From: a bacterium
Lineage (GTDB): Bacteria; Desulfobacterota; DSWW01
DNA: 57,793 bases
Assembly (NCBI GenBank): GCA_028277985.1
Contig: JANQFG010000055.1
Coordinates: 1-57,793 of the forward strand
Direction: 5' to 3'
The notes below the pieces were generated by a model. That model was given only the letters and a program-made list of their open reading frames with translations, made no database searches and was not told where the DNA came from. How positions within the stretch are numbered: the first letter of the stretch is position 1; each line of letters begins with the position of its first letter. The position numbers were made by a program, and so were the translations under genes. This document shows positions 23,902 to 32,054 of the stretch, piece by piece.

Positions 23902-25367
23902 CTGCAAACCCCGACGCAATCGTCATCGGCACAGGCATCGGCGGATCGGCTGCGGCCGCCCTCCTGGCAGGTCGCGGTAAGACGGTCACGGTCCTGGAAC
24001 GAAACCCCTTTGTCGGCGGCAGATGCGCCAGCTACAAAAAAGAAGGATTCGTCATCGATGTCTTTGTTCACATGGTCGGACGCTGCGAGAAGGGTCCTTT
24101 TGGTGAGATTCTCCGTCGAGTCGCGAGGCCGGACGCTGTCCGCTGGTGGCACCCTTCAGCCGAGTCCCGGGTCGTGCTGTGGATCGACGATGAGCCCTAT
24201 CCTCACCCTGACCCGTCTTACTCTTCTCCGGAAGAGAGGGAGAGCGTGTACCGTGCCTTCGGCTTCAGCGACAAGGAGATAGAGGATGCCTTCCTGATCT
24301 ACGACACCATCGAGAACATGCCCTACGAAAAGACCTTCGAGCTGGACAACACGCCGTACACCACGTGGTTGAAGACCTTCACAGACAGCAAGCTCCTCCT
24401 CGGCCTGGAACACCAGCAAGTGCTGCTATGCAGCGTGATCACCCCCAAAGAGGCCTCTGCAGGCGAAATGATCCGGATGTTCGCGAATGCACGCACTGAC
24501 GCGAACGTGGGGTACCCCATTGGCGGGTGTGGCGCCATTCCGGAGGCCTTACTCTCAGTGGTCCGGGATGCGGGTGGTGTGGTCCGACTCAGGACCCCCG
24601 TCTCCAAGGTTCTCGTTGAACAGGGGAGGGCCGTCGGGGTTCGGCTGGAGGATGGAGAGGAAATTCGCGCTCCCCTGATCATCAGCAATGCGGGCATCAA
24701 GGAGACCATGAACAAATACGTGGAGAAAGAGGCCCTCTCGCCCGACTATGTGGAATCGGTTCAATCCCTCACCACCGGTAAGCTCGTGGAAGGGACGCCC
24801 ATGGGCATGATCTACCTCAAGCTTGCCCTTGCCGCACCCGTGATCGATGCACCCCTTGTTTTCCGGAACGTGAGAGAAGGAACGATTGAAGGGCTGGCAG
24901 AGCTCATGCAAGGCATCATGGAGGACAAGCCTCCCAAAGACTATAAGGGAATCAACATTTTCATCCCTGTGCCTTCCAACATGGACCCGGCCCTGGCCCC
25001 AGCCGGGAAACAGCTCGTGAACTTCTATGGTCTCGCGCCGGTCCATTCCAAGAACCTCGACGCATGGGTAGACTTCCATCTGGGCTACCTCTACACCCTG
25101 TACCCTGAGGTCGAGAAGCACCTCATGTGGTACGACTTCAGCACCCTGGACCGTATCAACAAGTGCTCCGGGCGTTTCCATCCGGACATCATCGGCATCA
25201 CGCAGAGCGTCGGCCAGACCGGAACGGACCGCCCCAGCCCGGTCACCCCCATTGAAAACCTCTACCTGGTCGGCGCCGACGTAGGCCAGGACAACATCGG
25301 CACCGAACTGGCCGCCGAGAGCGCCCTCCGGCTGGAGGCGATCCTGGACGAGCGAGGCGCCATCTGA
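23898..25367 (+). CDS. Phytoene-desaturase-like FAD-dependent oxidoreductase
   Basis: A 489-residue flavoprotein with an N-terminal dinucleotide loop (IVIGTGIGGSAAAAL, Gly 11-16), an acidic FAD-ribose residue (TVLERN) and GGRCASYKKEGFVIDV, the pattern of the CrtI/phytoene desaturase and all-trans-retinol saturase family. The C-terminal FAD region is NLYLVGADVGQDNIGTELAA. The start is the ATG at 23898 (AGGAGG before it); longer in-frame readings run back into the previous gene. Coupled to the kinase and DUF6285 genes. The hydrophobic substrate could be an isoprenoid or a fatty-acyl derivative; carotenoid synthesis is unlikely without CrtB. Confidence 0.85.
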   Translation: MTANPDAIVIGTGIGGSAAAALLAGRGKTVTVLERNPFVGGRCASYKKEGFVIDVFVHMVGRCEKGPFGEILRRVARPDAVRWWHPSAESRVVLWIDDEPYPHPDPSYSSPEERESVYRAFGFSDKEIEDAFLIYDTIENMPYEKTFELDNTPYTTWLKTFTDSKLLLGLEHQQVLLCSVITPKEASAGEMIRMFANARTDANVGYPIGGCGAIPEALLSVVRDAGGVVRLRTPVSKVLVEQGRAVGVRLEDGEEIRAPLIISNAGIKETMNKYVEKEALSPDYVESVQSLTTGKLVEGTPMGMIYLKLALAAPVIDAPLVFRNVREGTIEGLAELMQGIMEDKPPKDYKGINIFIPVPSNMDPALAPAGKQLVNFYGLAPVHSKNLDAWVDFHLGYLYTLYPEVEKHLMWYDFSTLDRINKCSGRFHPDIIGITQSVGQTGTDRPSPVTPIENLYLVGADVGQDNIGTELAAESALRLEAILDERGAI

Positions 25368-25492
25368 GCGCCGGACGAGTTTGTATGAACCTTGATGCCG
25401 TACTTTCATAAACCTTAGCAATGATGTAGGGGGAGTTCATCTTCTGTAATCAGACCTGATTCCATCTTTCTCATCCGAAAGGAGGGCATGAA

Positions 25493-26770
25493 ATGGAAGA
25501 GAAAGGGAAGAGAAAAGGAAGGAGCAGGAGAAATGTAGCCTTCGTCGCCGGCCTTCTGCTGGTGCTTCTGGTCGGCGTGTCGCTCTATGTGGTTCTCCCA
25601 ACGGGTATGCCTGAAGGGGAGGCGTACTTCAGGCCGATCGGAGAGAGGGAACTCCTCCCCGATGAGCAGGGCCAATGGAAATATGTGAGGTTTCTTTTTG
25701 GCGGCCTGGACGCGAGCGGCGATACCTTCGGGGGCTGGAATGAAGACTTGCAGTTCGCTTGGAGATATTCGATCGCTTTTTCCTCATACGGTCTACCGTC
25801 CATCTGCCTCATCGATCCGAAGAACGCCGATATGACGAGATACACCATGGGACTCATGGTGAAGATGATGAAATCCAAGAAGATCTGGAAAGACTGGGAA
25901 GAGGCCGGCTTCGGTGAAGACCCGATCTCGCACCAGAACATCATGTACAAGGGACATCTGAACTTGATGTACGGACTCTATCAACTTATGAGCGGAGATG
26001 ATCGCTTCTCCAGGGAATACGCTTGGTTGACGGGGCAGATTGTCAGGGAAATGAGGGAACACCACAGTCAGGGTCTCTACGAAGGGGCCAACTGCCAGCC
26101 AGACCATTATTTCGTCCAGTGCAATTCGATCAGTCTGCTGAGTTTGCACATCTACGACAAGCTCTATGGAACAAACTACACCGAAAACGAAGTGAAGTGG
26201 ACACTGGATTTCCTTCGCAAGCGAATGACGGATCCCGAAACGGGCCTCTACTGGATGGAGTACCACCCGCTTCAGGATACGGTGGAAAGATACCTTTCCG
26301 GTTACACCAACGCGTGGTCCATGGTGGTTCTTAGGCCGCTGGATCCTGATTACCACGATGGAATCTATCCGGTGTGGAAAAGGATTTTCGTGAAAGAGAT
26401 CGGTCCTTATGCCTACGTTCGGGAATTCCCGGAGGGCGGGCCTTCGGAGATGGCCACTGGATTCGGTCTATGGGCGGCGAAGGAGTTTGGCGACGTGGAA
26501 CTGTTCACCAAGCTACGCAACTCGGTTGACAAGCTGGGCAGATTGGGCTGGAAGTCGGACAGTGCGATGTGGGTATACAAGAAGGGGGACAACACGCTCA
26601 GCAATGGAAGCACGCTATCATTCAAGGTGCATGTTGGCTGGCAGACGATCCTGAATCATGATTGGACATCTGAGAGGCCAGCGGATATCCCGGACGTGTC
26701 CGGCATGACATGGAAGGACGTCCTCCCACAGGAGATTCACGAATTCGAGCATGCGCCGCCTGCACTGTGA
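25493..26770 (+). CDS. Membrane-anchored linalool dehydratase/isomerase-like protein
   Basis: A 425-residue protein with a basic N-terminus and one membrane segment at about 14-36, placing the rest outside the cytoplasm. The body resembles the (alpha/alpha)6-barrel linalool dehydratase/isomerase family: NEDLQFAWRYSIAFSSYGL (83-101), QNIMYKGHLNLMYGLYQ (148-164) and ANCQPDHYFVQCN (199-211). Residues aligning by eye with the Ldi catalytic set are D85, H155, C201 and C210. The two cysteines are nine residues apart, as in Ldi (C171, C180). GGAGGG precedes the ATG. It sits alone, converging on the beta-propeller gene. The substrate is unknown; an acyclic terpene alcohol is one option. The family call is by motif recall only. 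Confidence 0.65.
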   Translation: MEEKGKRKGRSRRNVAFVAGLLLVLLVGVSLYVVLPTGMPEGEAYFRPIGERELLPDEQGQWKYVRFLFGGLDASGDTFGGWNEDLQFAWRYSIAFSSYGLPSICLIDPKNADMTRYTMGLMVKMMKSKKIWKDWEEAGFGEDPISHQNIMYKGHLNLMYGLYQLMSGDDRFSREYAWLTGQIVREMREHHSQGLYEGANCQPDHYFVQCNSISLLSLHIYDKLYGTNYTENEVKWTLDFLRKRMTDPETGLYWMEYHPLQDTVERYLSGYTNAWSMVVLRPLDPDYHDGIYPVWKRIFVKEIGPYAYVREFPEGGPSEMATGFGLWAAKEFGDVELFTKLRNSVDKLGRLGWKSDSAMWVYKKGDNTLSNGSTLSFKVHVGWQTILNHDWTSERPADIPDVSGMTWKDVLPQEIHEFEHAPPAL

Positions 26771-26893
26771 GCTGTCAACGAGTGGCCGGATCCGGGTGAG
26801 GACTTTGAGGCGCACCTGCGAGTGAGAGACTACGACTCATGAGCGGGTATCGAGATGTATGGGGGCATTGGATGAGACTCATTCACTACCCCG

Positions 26894-28894
26894 CTAGCCG
26901 CCCAGGAACGGAAACGGGTACCCGTAGCCCTCGCACGTAGGGAAGGGAACGCTTGCCTGGAGTGTTGCGAGATCGTCCAGGGCATGGATCTTCATGCCGG
27001 CGTTGGAGATCGTGACGATGGAGTCGCCCATGATGATGGTCCTTCGCATCCACTGGTAGGTGCAGTCATCAGCGGAATAGAAATCGTCGTGGTCGATCTG
27101 TCCCCGCAGGGAGTATCCCTGAGACAGATCCACGTCGTATACATGAAAGCCTGAAAAGACAAGCTCCCCAAAGTCTGGTCCGCCTTCTCCGCCTTCGTAC
27201 ACCCTGATCGGGAAGGCGAGCACCTCTATTGGTGGGAAGTAGTTGAACGCCTTGTGGTCATGAAGGGCCTCGGATCCTGTTCCGCGGGTCCCGATGATCT
27301 CCATATCGTTGAGGATAGGGTCGGTAAGGTTTGAGATATCAAAGACGGAAATCTGCACCCCCTGGAACCAGGCGAAATCCCCCATGTCCTCCGCGTCCTG
27401 GCCGATGGTGAGCAGGTGGTCGTCTCCGACCGGGTGTATGTAGCTCGAATATCCGGGCACCTTCAACTCTCCCAGGATTTGCGGACGGGTCGGATCACTC
27501 AGGTCAAAGGTGAAGAGGGGGTCGATCCTCTCGAAGGTAACCATGAACCCCACGTCTCCGAGGAAACGGGTTGCATAGATCTGTTCCCCAACGGCGATCT
27601 CCCTGATTTGTCCTACGATGTCAAGACGCGAGGCCTTCTGCTGAAGGACGAAGAGGTTGTTGCTCATCTCGGAGGGGTCGCCCCAGAAAAGCGGTTGTTC
27701 CGTAGTGCCCACCCGAAGAAATCCTTCGTGCTCGCCCATGGAGAACTGGTTCAGCAACCACCCGGGCACTTCCCCGCTCGCCCTGTAGACGGCCTCGCCC
27801 GGGTTGCTCCGGATGTCAAACTTGTGAATTCGTGTGTGCCGTGAACAGTCTTCTTTCTCCACGCCGACATGTGAGACGTAGATGCTCTGTAAAGATGCAT
27901 AGGCGATCGAGGTGGGGCTCACGATCGAGGACTGCTCGGGTCCTTCCAGGGGGTTGTCCAGGTCGAAGGAGAGAATCGTAAGGATCGCACGGATGTCACC
28001 GCTACCCGGGAGATAGAAATCCGCACAGGAGAGGAGACGCTGATCCGTGGTGCTCTTGCCGCCTTGCGGGTGGATTACGTCTGCCAGGTTCGGGATCCAT
28101 GAGGCCAGCTCGGCTTTTTCGATCCTCTCCAGGTTTTCGGAGAGCTCGGCCCCATAATCCAGGATAGGGAAGTTCACATAACCGGAGGCGATGACATGGA
28201 CGAAGCCGTCAACGAGCCGCGCCGCGTGGTAGTGCCCCTGAAAGTAGATTTCACGGATGAGTTGAGGAGAGGCCTTGTCGGTCAGATCGAGTAGCGTAAT
28301 CTTCAGAGAGTAATATGCCCCGGGTTCGTCCTCGACAGGGAGCGGTTCGGTCAATGAGGAAAAGACGACGGCCATGTTCTGGCTGATGAACATCTGCCCG
28401 GGAAGACCCTCGATGTCCGTTCTGGATACCTCGTTCGCCTCTTCCGGGGGATCCGCATCATAGATAAGAAAATGGTTTGCGTTCAGTACGTACACGTGTT
28501 CCGAATCGTTTTTCAGGAAGTCAGGCTCGTCGACGCCGGGTTCTTGAAGGTTGGTCGTAGAGTAGTCTTGTCCGCTCAGTGCTTCACCCCCTCCGGGTGC
28601 CGGAGCAAGGAAGTCCTCTTCAGGAAATCCGGGCATACCGATGATTCGGTAACAGCCGTCAGCCTCGGAGTAGGCTGTTTCGACCATGCGTGTTGCCGAC
28701 TGCTTCAAATAGGTCTCCAAGGAGTCGCAGGATGTGCAGCGTGTGAGTCCGACACTCTCTGTGTCGGCCGCGGGGTCGTCCGAATCGCAGCCGATGTGCA
28801 CGAGACCGAGCGTTAGAACCACGACGAGGAGAATCGCTCTGTACGACCACTCGGTAAGGGATAGCCTTGTTTGTACCATTCTTGTCCCCTTCAT
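26894..28894 (-). CDS. Beta-propeller domain lipoprotein (PF09826 type)
   Basis: A 666-residue exported lipoprotein. The signal segment ends LGLVHIGC with the lipid-attachment Cys at 36, and an Asp-rich start follows. YSTTNLQEPGVDEPDFLKND and HVYVLNANHFLIYDAD match the opening of secreted proteins with a C-terminal beta-propeller domain (YSxTNxQxxGVDExDxxKTD). Repeated blade-like strands follow (FDLSDPTRPQILGELKVPGY, VFDISNLTDPILNDMEIIG). Two Cys pairs near the start (CTSC, and CY further on) could form disulfides. GGAAGGGGG precedes the ATG. The function of this family is unknown. It is transcribed alone, divergent from the glycosyltransferase. Confidence 0.85.
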   Translation of the reverse strand: MKGTRMVQTRLSLTEWSYRAILLVVVLTLGLVHIGCDSDDPAADTESVGLTRCTSCDSLETYLKQSATRMVETAYSEADGCYRIIGMPGFPEEDFLAPAPGGGEALSGQDYSTTNLQEPGVDEPDFLKNDSEHVYVLNANHFLIYDADPPEEANEVSRTDIEGLPGQMFISQNMAVVFSSLTEPLPVEDEPGAYYSLKITLLDLTDKASPQLIREIYFQGHYHAARLVDGFVHVIASGYVNFPILDYGAELSENLERIEKAELASWIPNLADVIHPQGGKSTTDQRLLSCADFYLPGSGDIRAILTILSFDLDNPLEGPEQSSIVSPTSIAYASLQSIYVSHVGVEKEDCSRHTRIHKFDIRSNPGEAVYRASGEVPGWLLNQFSMGEHEGFLRVGTTEQPLFWGDPSEMSNNLFVLQQKASRLDIVGQIREIAVGEQIYATRFLGDVGFMVTFERIDPLFTFDLSDPTRPQILGELKVPGYSSYIHPVGDDHLLTIGQDAEDMGDFAWFQGVQISVFDISNLTDPILNDMEIIGTRGTGSEALHDHKAFNYFPPIEVLAFPIRVYEGGEGGPDFGELVFSGFHVYDVDLSQGYSLRGQIDHDDFYSADDCTYQWMRRTIIMGDSIVTISNAGMKIHALDDLATLQASVPFPTCEGYGYPFPFLGG

Positions 28895-29050
28895 GATTTC
28901 CCCCTTCCATTAGAAGCGCAGGTTTTCGTCTCCGGGATGGTCGCTGTTGGCGCCACCCGCGAACCGGAGCGGTTCGAAGATTCACGGCGGCGCTCCGTAT
29001 ACGGTGTCTCTACATATCTCTTCGACAACTCCTTCTCTGTTACCAAGCTT

Positions 29051-29078
29051 TCTATATTGAAATTTGGTCGATGATCAA
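29051..29078 (-). promoter_or_regulatory. Candidate promoter for the beta-propeller lipoprotein
   Basis: On the minus strand TTGATC (29078-29073), 16 nt, then TATAGA (29056-29051). The leader would be about 150 nt. The surrounding 28895-29186 is otherwise non-coding as far as I can see. Confidence 0.4.
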
Positions 29079-29186
29079 GAAAATGATTGCATTTCTGTAT
29101 ACGAACGGAATACAAAAGGAAATCGCGGACGGGGCTCAGCTGCACGATGAGCGAATGACATCACGACCAAGCAGAGTTGGACAGAC

Positions 29187-30371
29187 ATGACCGCAATCCA
29201 AATCCTTGTTGTCTCATTCACCCTTTTAGCATGTGTGATGTGGGCGATCGCCCTGATTATCACGGTCCAGGGGATGCGCAGAGTACGGCTGTTGAGCAAA
29301 ATTCGGGCGGAACCTCCGGCGACATGGCCGCGGGTGAGTGTCATCGTCCCGGCCTGCAACGAGGTGGATCATATCGAGGACGCAATGCGGTCGCATCTGC
29401 AGACTTTGTATCCGAACATTGAGTTCTTACTGGTTGATGATCGCTCGACAGATGGTACATCGGAGACGATCGACAGGCTTGCCGAGAAGGATGAACGTGT
29501 ACGCGCGATCCACATACGGGAATTGCCCGAAGGGTGGCTTGGAAAGGTACATGCCATGGACGTGGGACAACGGGAAGCGTCCGGCGACTGGCTGCTCTTC
29601 ACCGATGCCGACGTACATATTTCACCGGAGTCGTTGACCAAGACGGTTGCGTTCTGTGAAGCTGAAGAGCGCGATTTTCTTACGGTGATCCCGCGTTTCC
29701 TGCCGACCGGGAAGCTGTTGCTCGATGCAGCCGCCACCCTGTCGGTCTACGGGATCTTCGCAGGAGGTAGGGTGTGGAACGTCGATGATCCGAAAGCCAG
29801 GCAGGTCGCAGGATTTGGGGCGTTCCTGCTCGTCCGGCGGAGCGTGTTCGAGCGGACCGAGGGTCTTGGCTGGCTTCGTCTCGAAATTGCCGACGATCTA
29901 GGGGTCGGATTGTTGATGAAACAGGCCTCAGCGAAATGCACTCTGCTGAATGCTCGCGATGATGTATCGCTCAAGTTCTACAACACACTGGCTGAATTGC
30001 GGAGCAGTCATGAAAAGGCCGGATTTGCCATCATTGGACGATATCGCCTGGGGCGGATGATCGCCTTTGCACTGGTATCGATTCTGTTCGATTTCTTGCC
30101 TTTTCTCGGATTTCTTCCGGTCGGCGTGCCCTGGTTGCCTGTGTTGGGTGTTGTCGGGGTGATGCTGAGGATTGCCGTTCTCGGAGTTTTTGTGTGGCGG
30201 ATCAAACGACCGCTTGTCTCGGCGATCCTGTTTCCGGTCGGGTCGCTCATCAACAACCTGCTGCTCGCACGGTCCGGTTTCGTGGGCTTTCGCAACGGTG
30301 GCATCCGTTGGCGAGGAACCTTCTATCCTACGGATATGCTGCGTCAAGGCCAAAGAGTCCGGTTTCCTTGA
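29187..30371 (+). CDS. Membrane-associated family 2 glycosyltransferase
   Basis: A 394-residue GT2 enzyme. A membrane segment at about 4-28 precedes the GT-A domain: VSVIVPACNEVDHIEDAM, LLVDDRSTDGT (81-91) and the metal-binding FTDADV (DAD 140-142). VAGFGAFLLVRRSVFERTEG and EIADDLGVGLLMK form the acceptor side. Two to three membrane helices follow near 285-365, and the tail RWRGTFYPTDMLRQG is typical of GT2 enzymes acting on lipid acceptors such as hopanoid, carotenoid or polyprenyl lipids. The ribosome site is weak (GGACAG). It could act on an isoprenoid lipid, but the acceptor is not decidable. Confidence 0.85.
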   Translation: MTAIQILVVSFTLLACVMWAIALIITVQGMRRVRLLSKIRAEPPATWPRVSVIVPACNEVDHIEDAMRSHLQTLYPNIEFLLVDDRSTDGTSETIDRLAEKDERVRAIHIRELPEGWLGKVHAMDVGQREASGDWLLFTDADVHISPESLTKTVAFCEAEERDFLTVIPRFLPTGKLLLDAAATLSVYGIFAGGRVWNVDDPKARQVAGFGAFLLVRRSVFERTEGLGWLRLEIADDLGVGLLMKQASAKCTLLNARDDVSLKFYNTLAELRSSHEKAGFAIIGRYRLGRMIAFALVSILFDFLPFLGFLPVGVPWLPVLGVVGVMLRIAVLGVFVWRIKRPLVSAILFPVGSLINNLLLARSGFVGFRNGGIRWRGTFYPTDMLRQGQRVRFP

Positions 30372-30388
30372 GTTTTATACTTCCCTGT

Positions 30389-30460
30389 GCGTGGGGCAGT
30401 TCCCGCCGCGTCCGCTCTTCTCCAATTCTCCGGCATTACCAAGCTCGGTTTGCCCCACGC
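30389..30460. repeat. 10-bp inverted repeat after the glycosyltransferase
   Basis: GCGTGGGGCA (30389-30398) and TGCCCCACGC (30451-30460) pair perfectly around a 52-nt loop starting 18 nt after the glycosyltransferase stop. There is no T-run. A second short hairpin (CCGTGA 30533-30538 with TCACGG 30556-30561) lies closer to the next gene. Either could help end transcription. Confidence 0.35.
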
Positions 30461-30579
30461 TTCAGTCGCAGGGCAAAAGAGCCGAAAAGAATAGGAAGAA
30501 GGACAAGGTGCCGGGGAGGGGACGATGGATTGCCGTGACCCAACCTGGCCCGGAATCACGGACTTATCGGGGTGTTGAA

Positions 30580-31092
30580 ATGAACGCAAAAGTAATGGTT
30601 TTCGCGGTGATCGGATCGCTTCTCCTGGGTGGCGTGGGGGTGGCTGAACTGTACAAATGGGTGGACGAAAAGGGGTCCATCCACTTCTCGGACAGGCCGC
30701 CTGAAAACATGGCTGCAGTGGGTGAAGTGAAATCGATTCCCACGAGAAAATATGAAAGTCCCTCTCCAAGCCCTTCAGCAAGTGTCGGCCAGGATGGGAG
30801 CAATTCTCGTGACACCTCTTCTCAAATGGTTGACAAGGGCACGACACGGCCGACACCTGAAGTCGAGCTCTTCACGACCAGCTGGTGTGGCTACTGCGGG
30901 AAAGCGCGCGACTTTTTCCGATCCAGAGGAATCTCTTTCAGGGAATACGACATCGAGAGGGACGAGAATGCGGCGCAACGCAAGAGAAGCCTGGACCCGC
31001 GAAGGGGAGTGCCCTTTGCTGTTGTGAATGGGCAGTCCATACACGGGTTCGCTCCCGCCGCTTATGCCAGAGCACTGGAACTCAGTCCGTAA
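30580..31092 (+). CDS. DUF4124 and glutaredoxin domain protein, exported
   Basis: A 170-residue exported protein. Residues 1-22 are a signal peptide. Residues 23-45 (ELYKWVDEKGSIHFSDRPPE) are a DUF4124 domain, common at the start of proteobacterial envelope proteins. A Ser/Pro-rich linker (59-92) leads to a glutaredoxin domain with the redox motif CGYC at 103-106 and the cis-Pro after Val at 144-145. It most likely works as a periplasmic thiol-disulfide protein. The ATG at 30580 is chosen because the signal peptide starts there. An upstream in-frame extension overlaps the glycosyltransferase and reads as junk. Confidence 0.87.
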   Translation: MNAKVMVFAVIGSLLLGGVGVAELYKWVDEKGSIHFSDRPPENMAAVGEVKSIPTRKYESPSPSPSASVGQDGSNSRDTSSQMVDKGTTRPTPEVELFTTSWCGYCGKARDFFRSRGISFREYDIERDENAAQRKRSLDPRRGVPFAVVNGQSIHGFAPAAYARALELSP

Positions 31093-31116
31093 GAAAAGAA
31101 CTCCCCCGGCCCGGGT

Positions 31117-31782
31117 TCAGGGCTTGCGTTCATGGATGAACTGGCAGAACGGATTTCCTTTCTCGATCGTGTTTCTTGTTCCTCCCCTTTCAAAAGTCAT
31201 CTCATTCGGCAGGTACGCATTGTAGAGTGCGTTGTCCAGACTGCAGAAGGGCTCCGTCAACTCAGGCACGCCCACGGTTGACAGGAAATCATGGATCATA
31301 CAGAACGTGCACCGGTATCGATGAACCGTGTCGCTTCGCTCGGCTACTTCCACTTTGCTCCACTGAATAGCGCCTTCCTGCAGGCTTCGCTCCAGGTAAT
31401 TCATGAAATTGTCCCATGTTCGTGGGGCTTCCACTAGGCCGAACTCGGCACCATACACTGCCATGCCCAATGGAAGAATCATCGCCCTGGCGAGGGCAAG
31501 AGCTTGCTCCGCGCCCAGTTCGTTCTTCAGGCGTATGTAGATCCAGGTCGGATAAGCATAGAGATCGACGAAACCGTTCGGAATCCTCTCGGGGAGACGT
31601 TTCTTGAAGCGGCCCAGTGTCAGGGCCGACGCCAGGAGAAAATACAGAGGATGGTGAATATACTCCCTGAGAACGGAGTATACGATTAAAGCCTTGGACA
31701 GCCGGCTGAACCGAGCCGGATGACTTGCCGTTGTCTTGAGTCGCCCTCTCTTGTGAGCAGTCTCGAAGGGTGCTTCTCCCAT
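31117..31782 (-). CDS. L-2-amino-thiazoline-4-carboxylate hydrolase-like protein
   Basis: A 221-residue protein whose C-terminal half carries the ATC hydrolase family pattern: YRCTFCMIHDFLSTVGVPEL, TEPFCSLDNALYNAYLP, then ERGGTRNTIEKGNPFCQF. The conserved cysteines and the GxPEL, FCxxD and RxxTxxxGxxxC signatures are all present. True ATC hydrolase opens the thiazoline ring on the way to L-cysteine, but most relatives have no proven substrate. The ATG at 31782 follows GGAGGAAAGG and is preferred to one 51 nt upstream. It stands alone, convergent to the glutaredoxin gene. Confidence 0.8.
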   Translation of the reverse strand: MGEAPFETAHKRGRLKTTASHPARFSRLSKALIVYSVLREYIHHPLYFLLASALTLGRFKKRLPERIPNGFVDLYAYPTWIYIRLKNELGAEQALALARAMILPLGMAVYGAEFGLVEAPRTWDNFMNYLERSLQEGAIQWSKVEVAERSDTVHRYRCTFCMIHDFLSTVGVPELTEPFCSLDNALYNAYLPNEMTFERGGTRNTIEKGNPFCQFIHERKP

Positions 31783-32054
31783 GTTCCTTTCCTCCCGGAG
31801 GGTATTGTTCCGGTATTCCGGTCTGAGAGTCAACCGTGGAGGATGGAATCATCTGCTCCGACTGGGAAACCGTCGATACGAGCCCGTAGTCGAGAAGGCG
31901 GGCCCTTTTAGGAAGTGGAAGGGATTGATGCGGACATTCGTCTGATGTATGTAATGATAAGCGAATCACGGGGGGATAAGAGAGAATCCAAAGTATCGAA
32001 GCTCCCGTGAAATCCGAAACAGTACCCGTCAGCCTCATAGCCTAGGATGGTGTC

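Noticed and set aside
23898..25367. Carotenoid biosynthesis cluster
   Set aside because: Only a CrtI-like flavoprotein is present. No phytoene synthase, cyclase or prenyl transferase is in the window.
26838..26890. Terminator between the convergent Ldi-like and beta-propeller genes
   Set aside because: AGCGGG and CCCGCT can pair, but the loop is over 40 nt and there is no T-run, so support is too thin.
28895..29186. Small gene in the gap before the glycosyltransferase
   Set aside because: Several short frames cross this AT-richer stretch but none has a ribosome site or recognisable product; it reads as promoter DNA.
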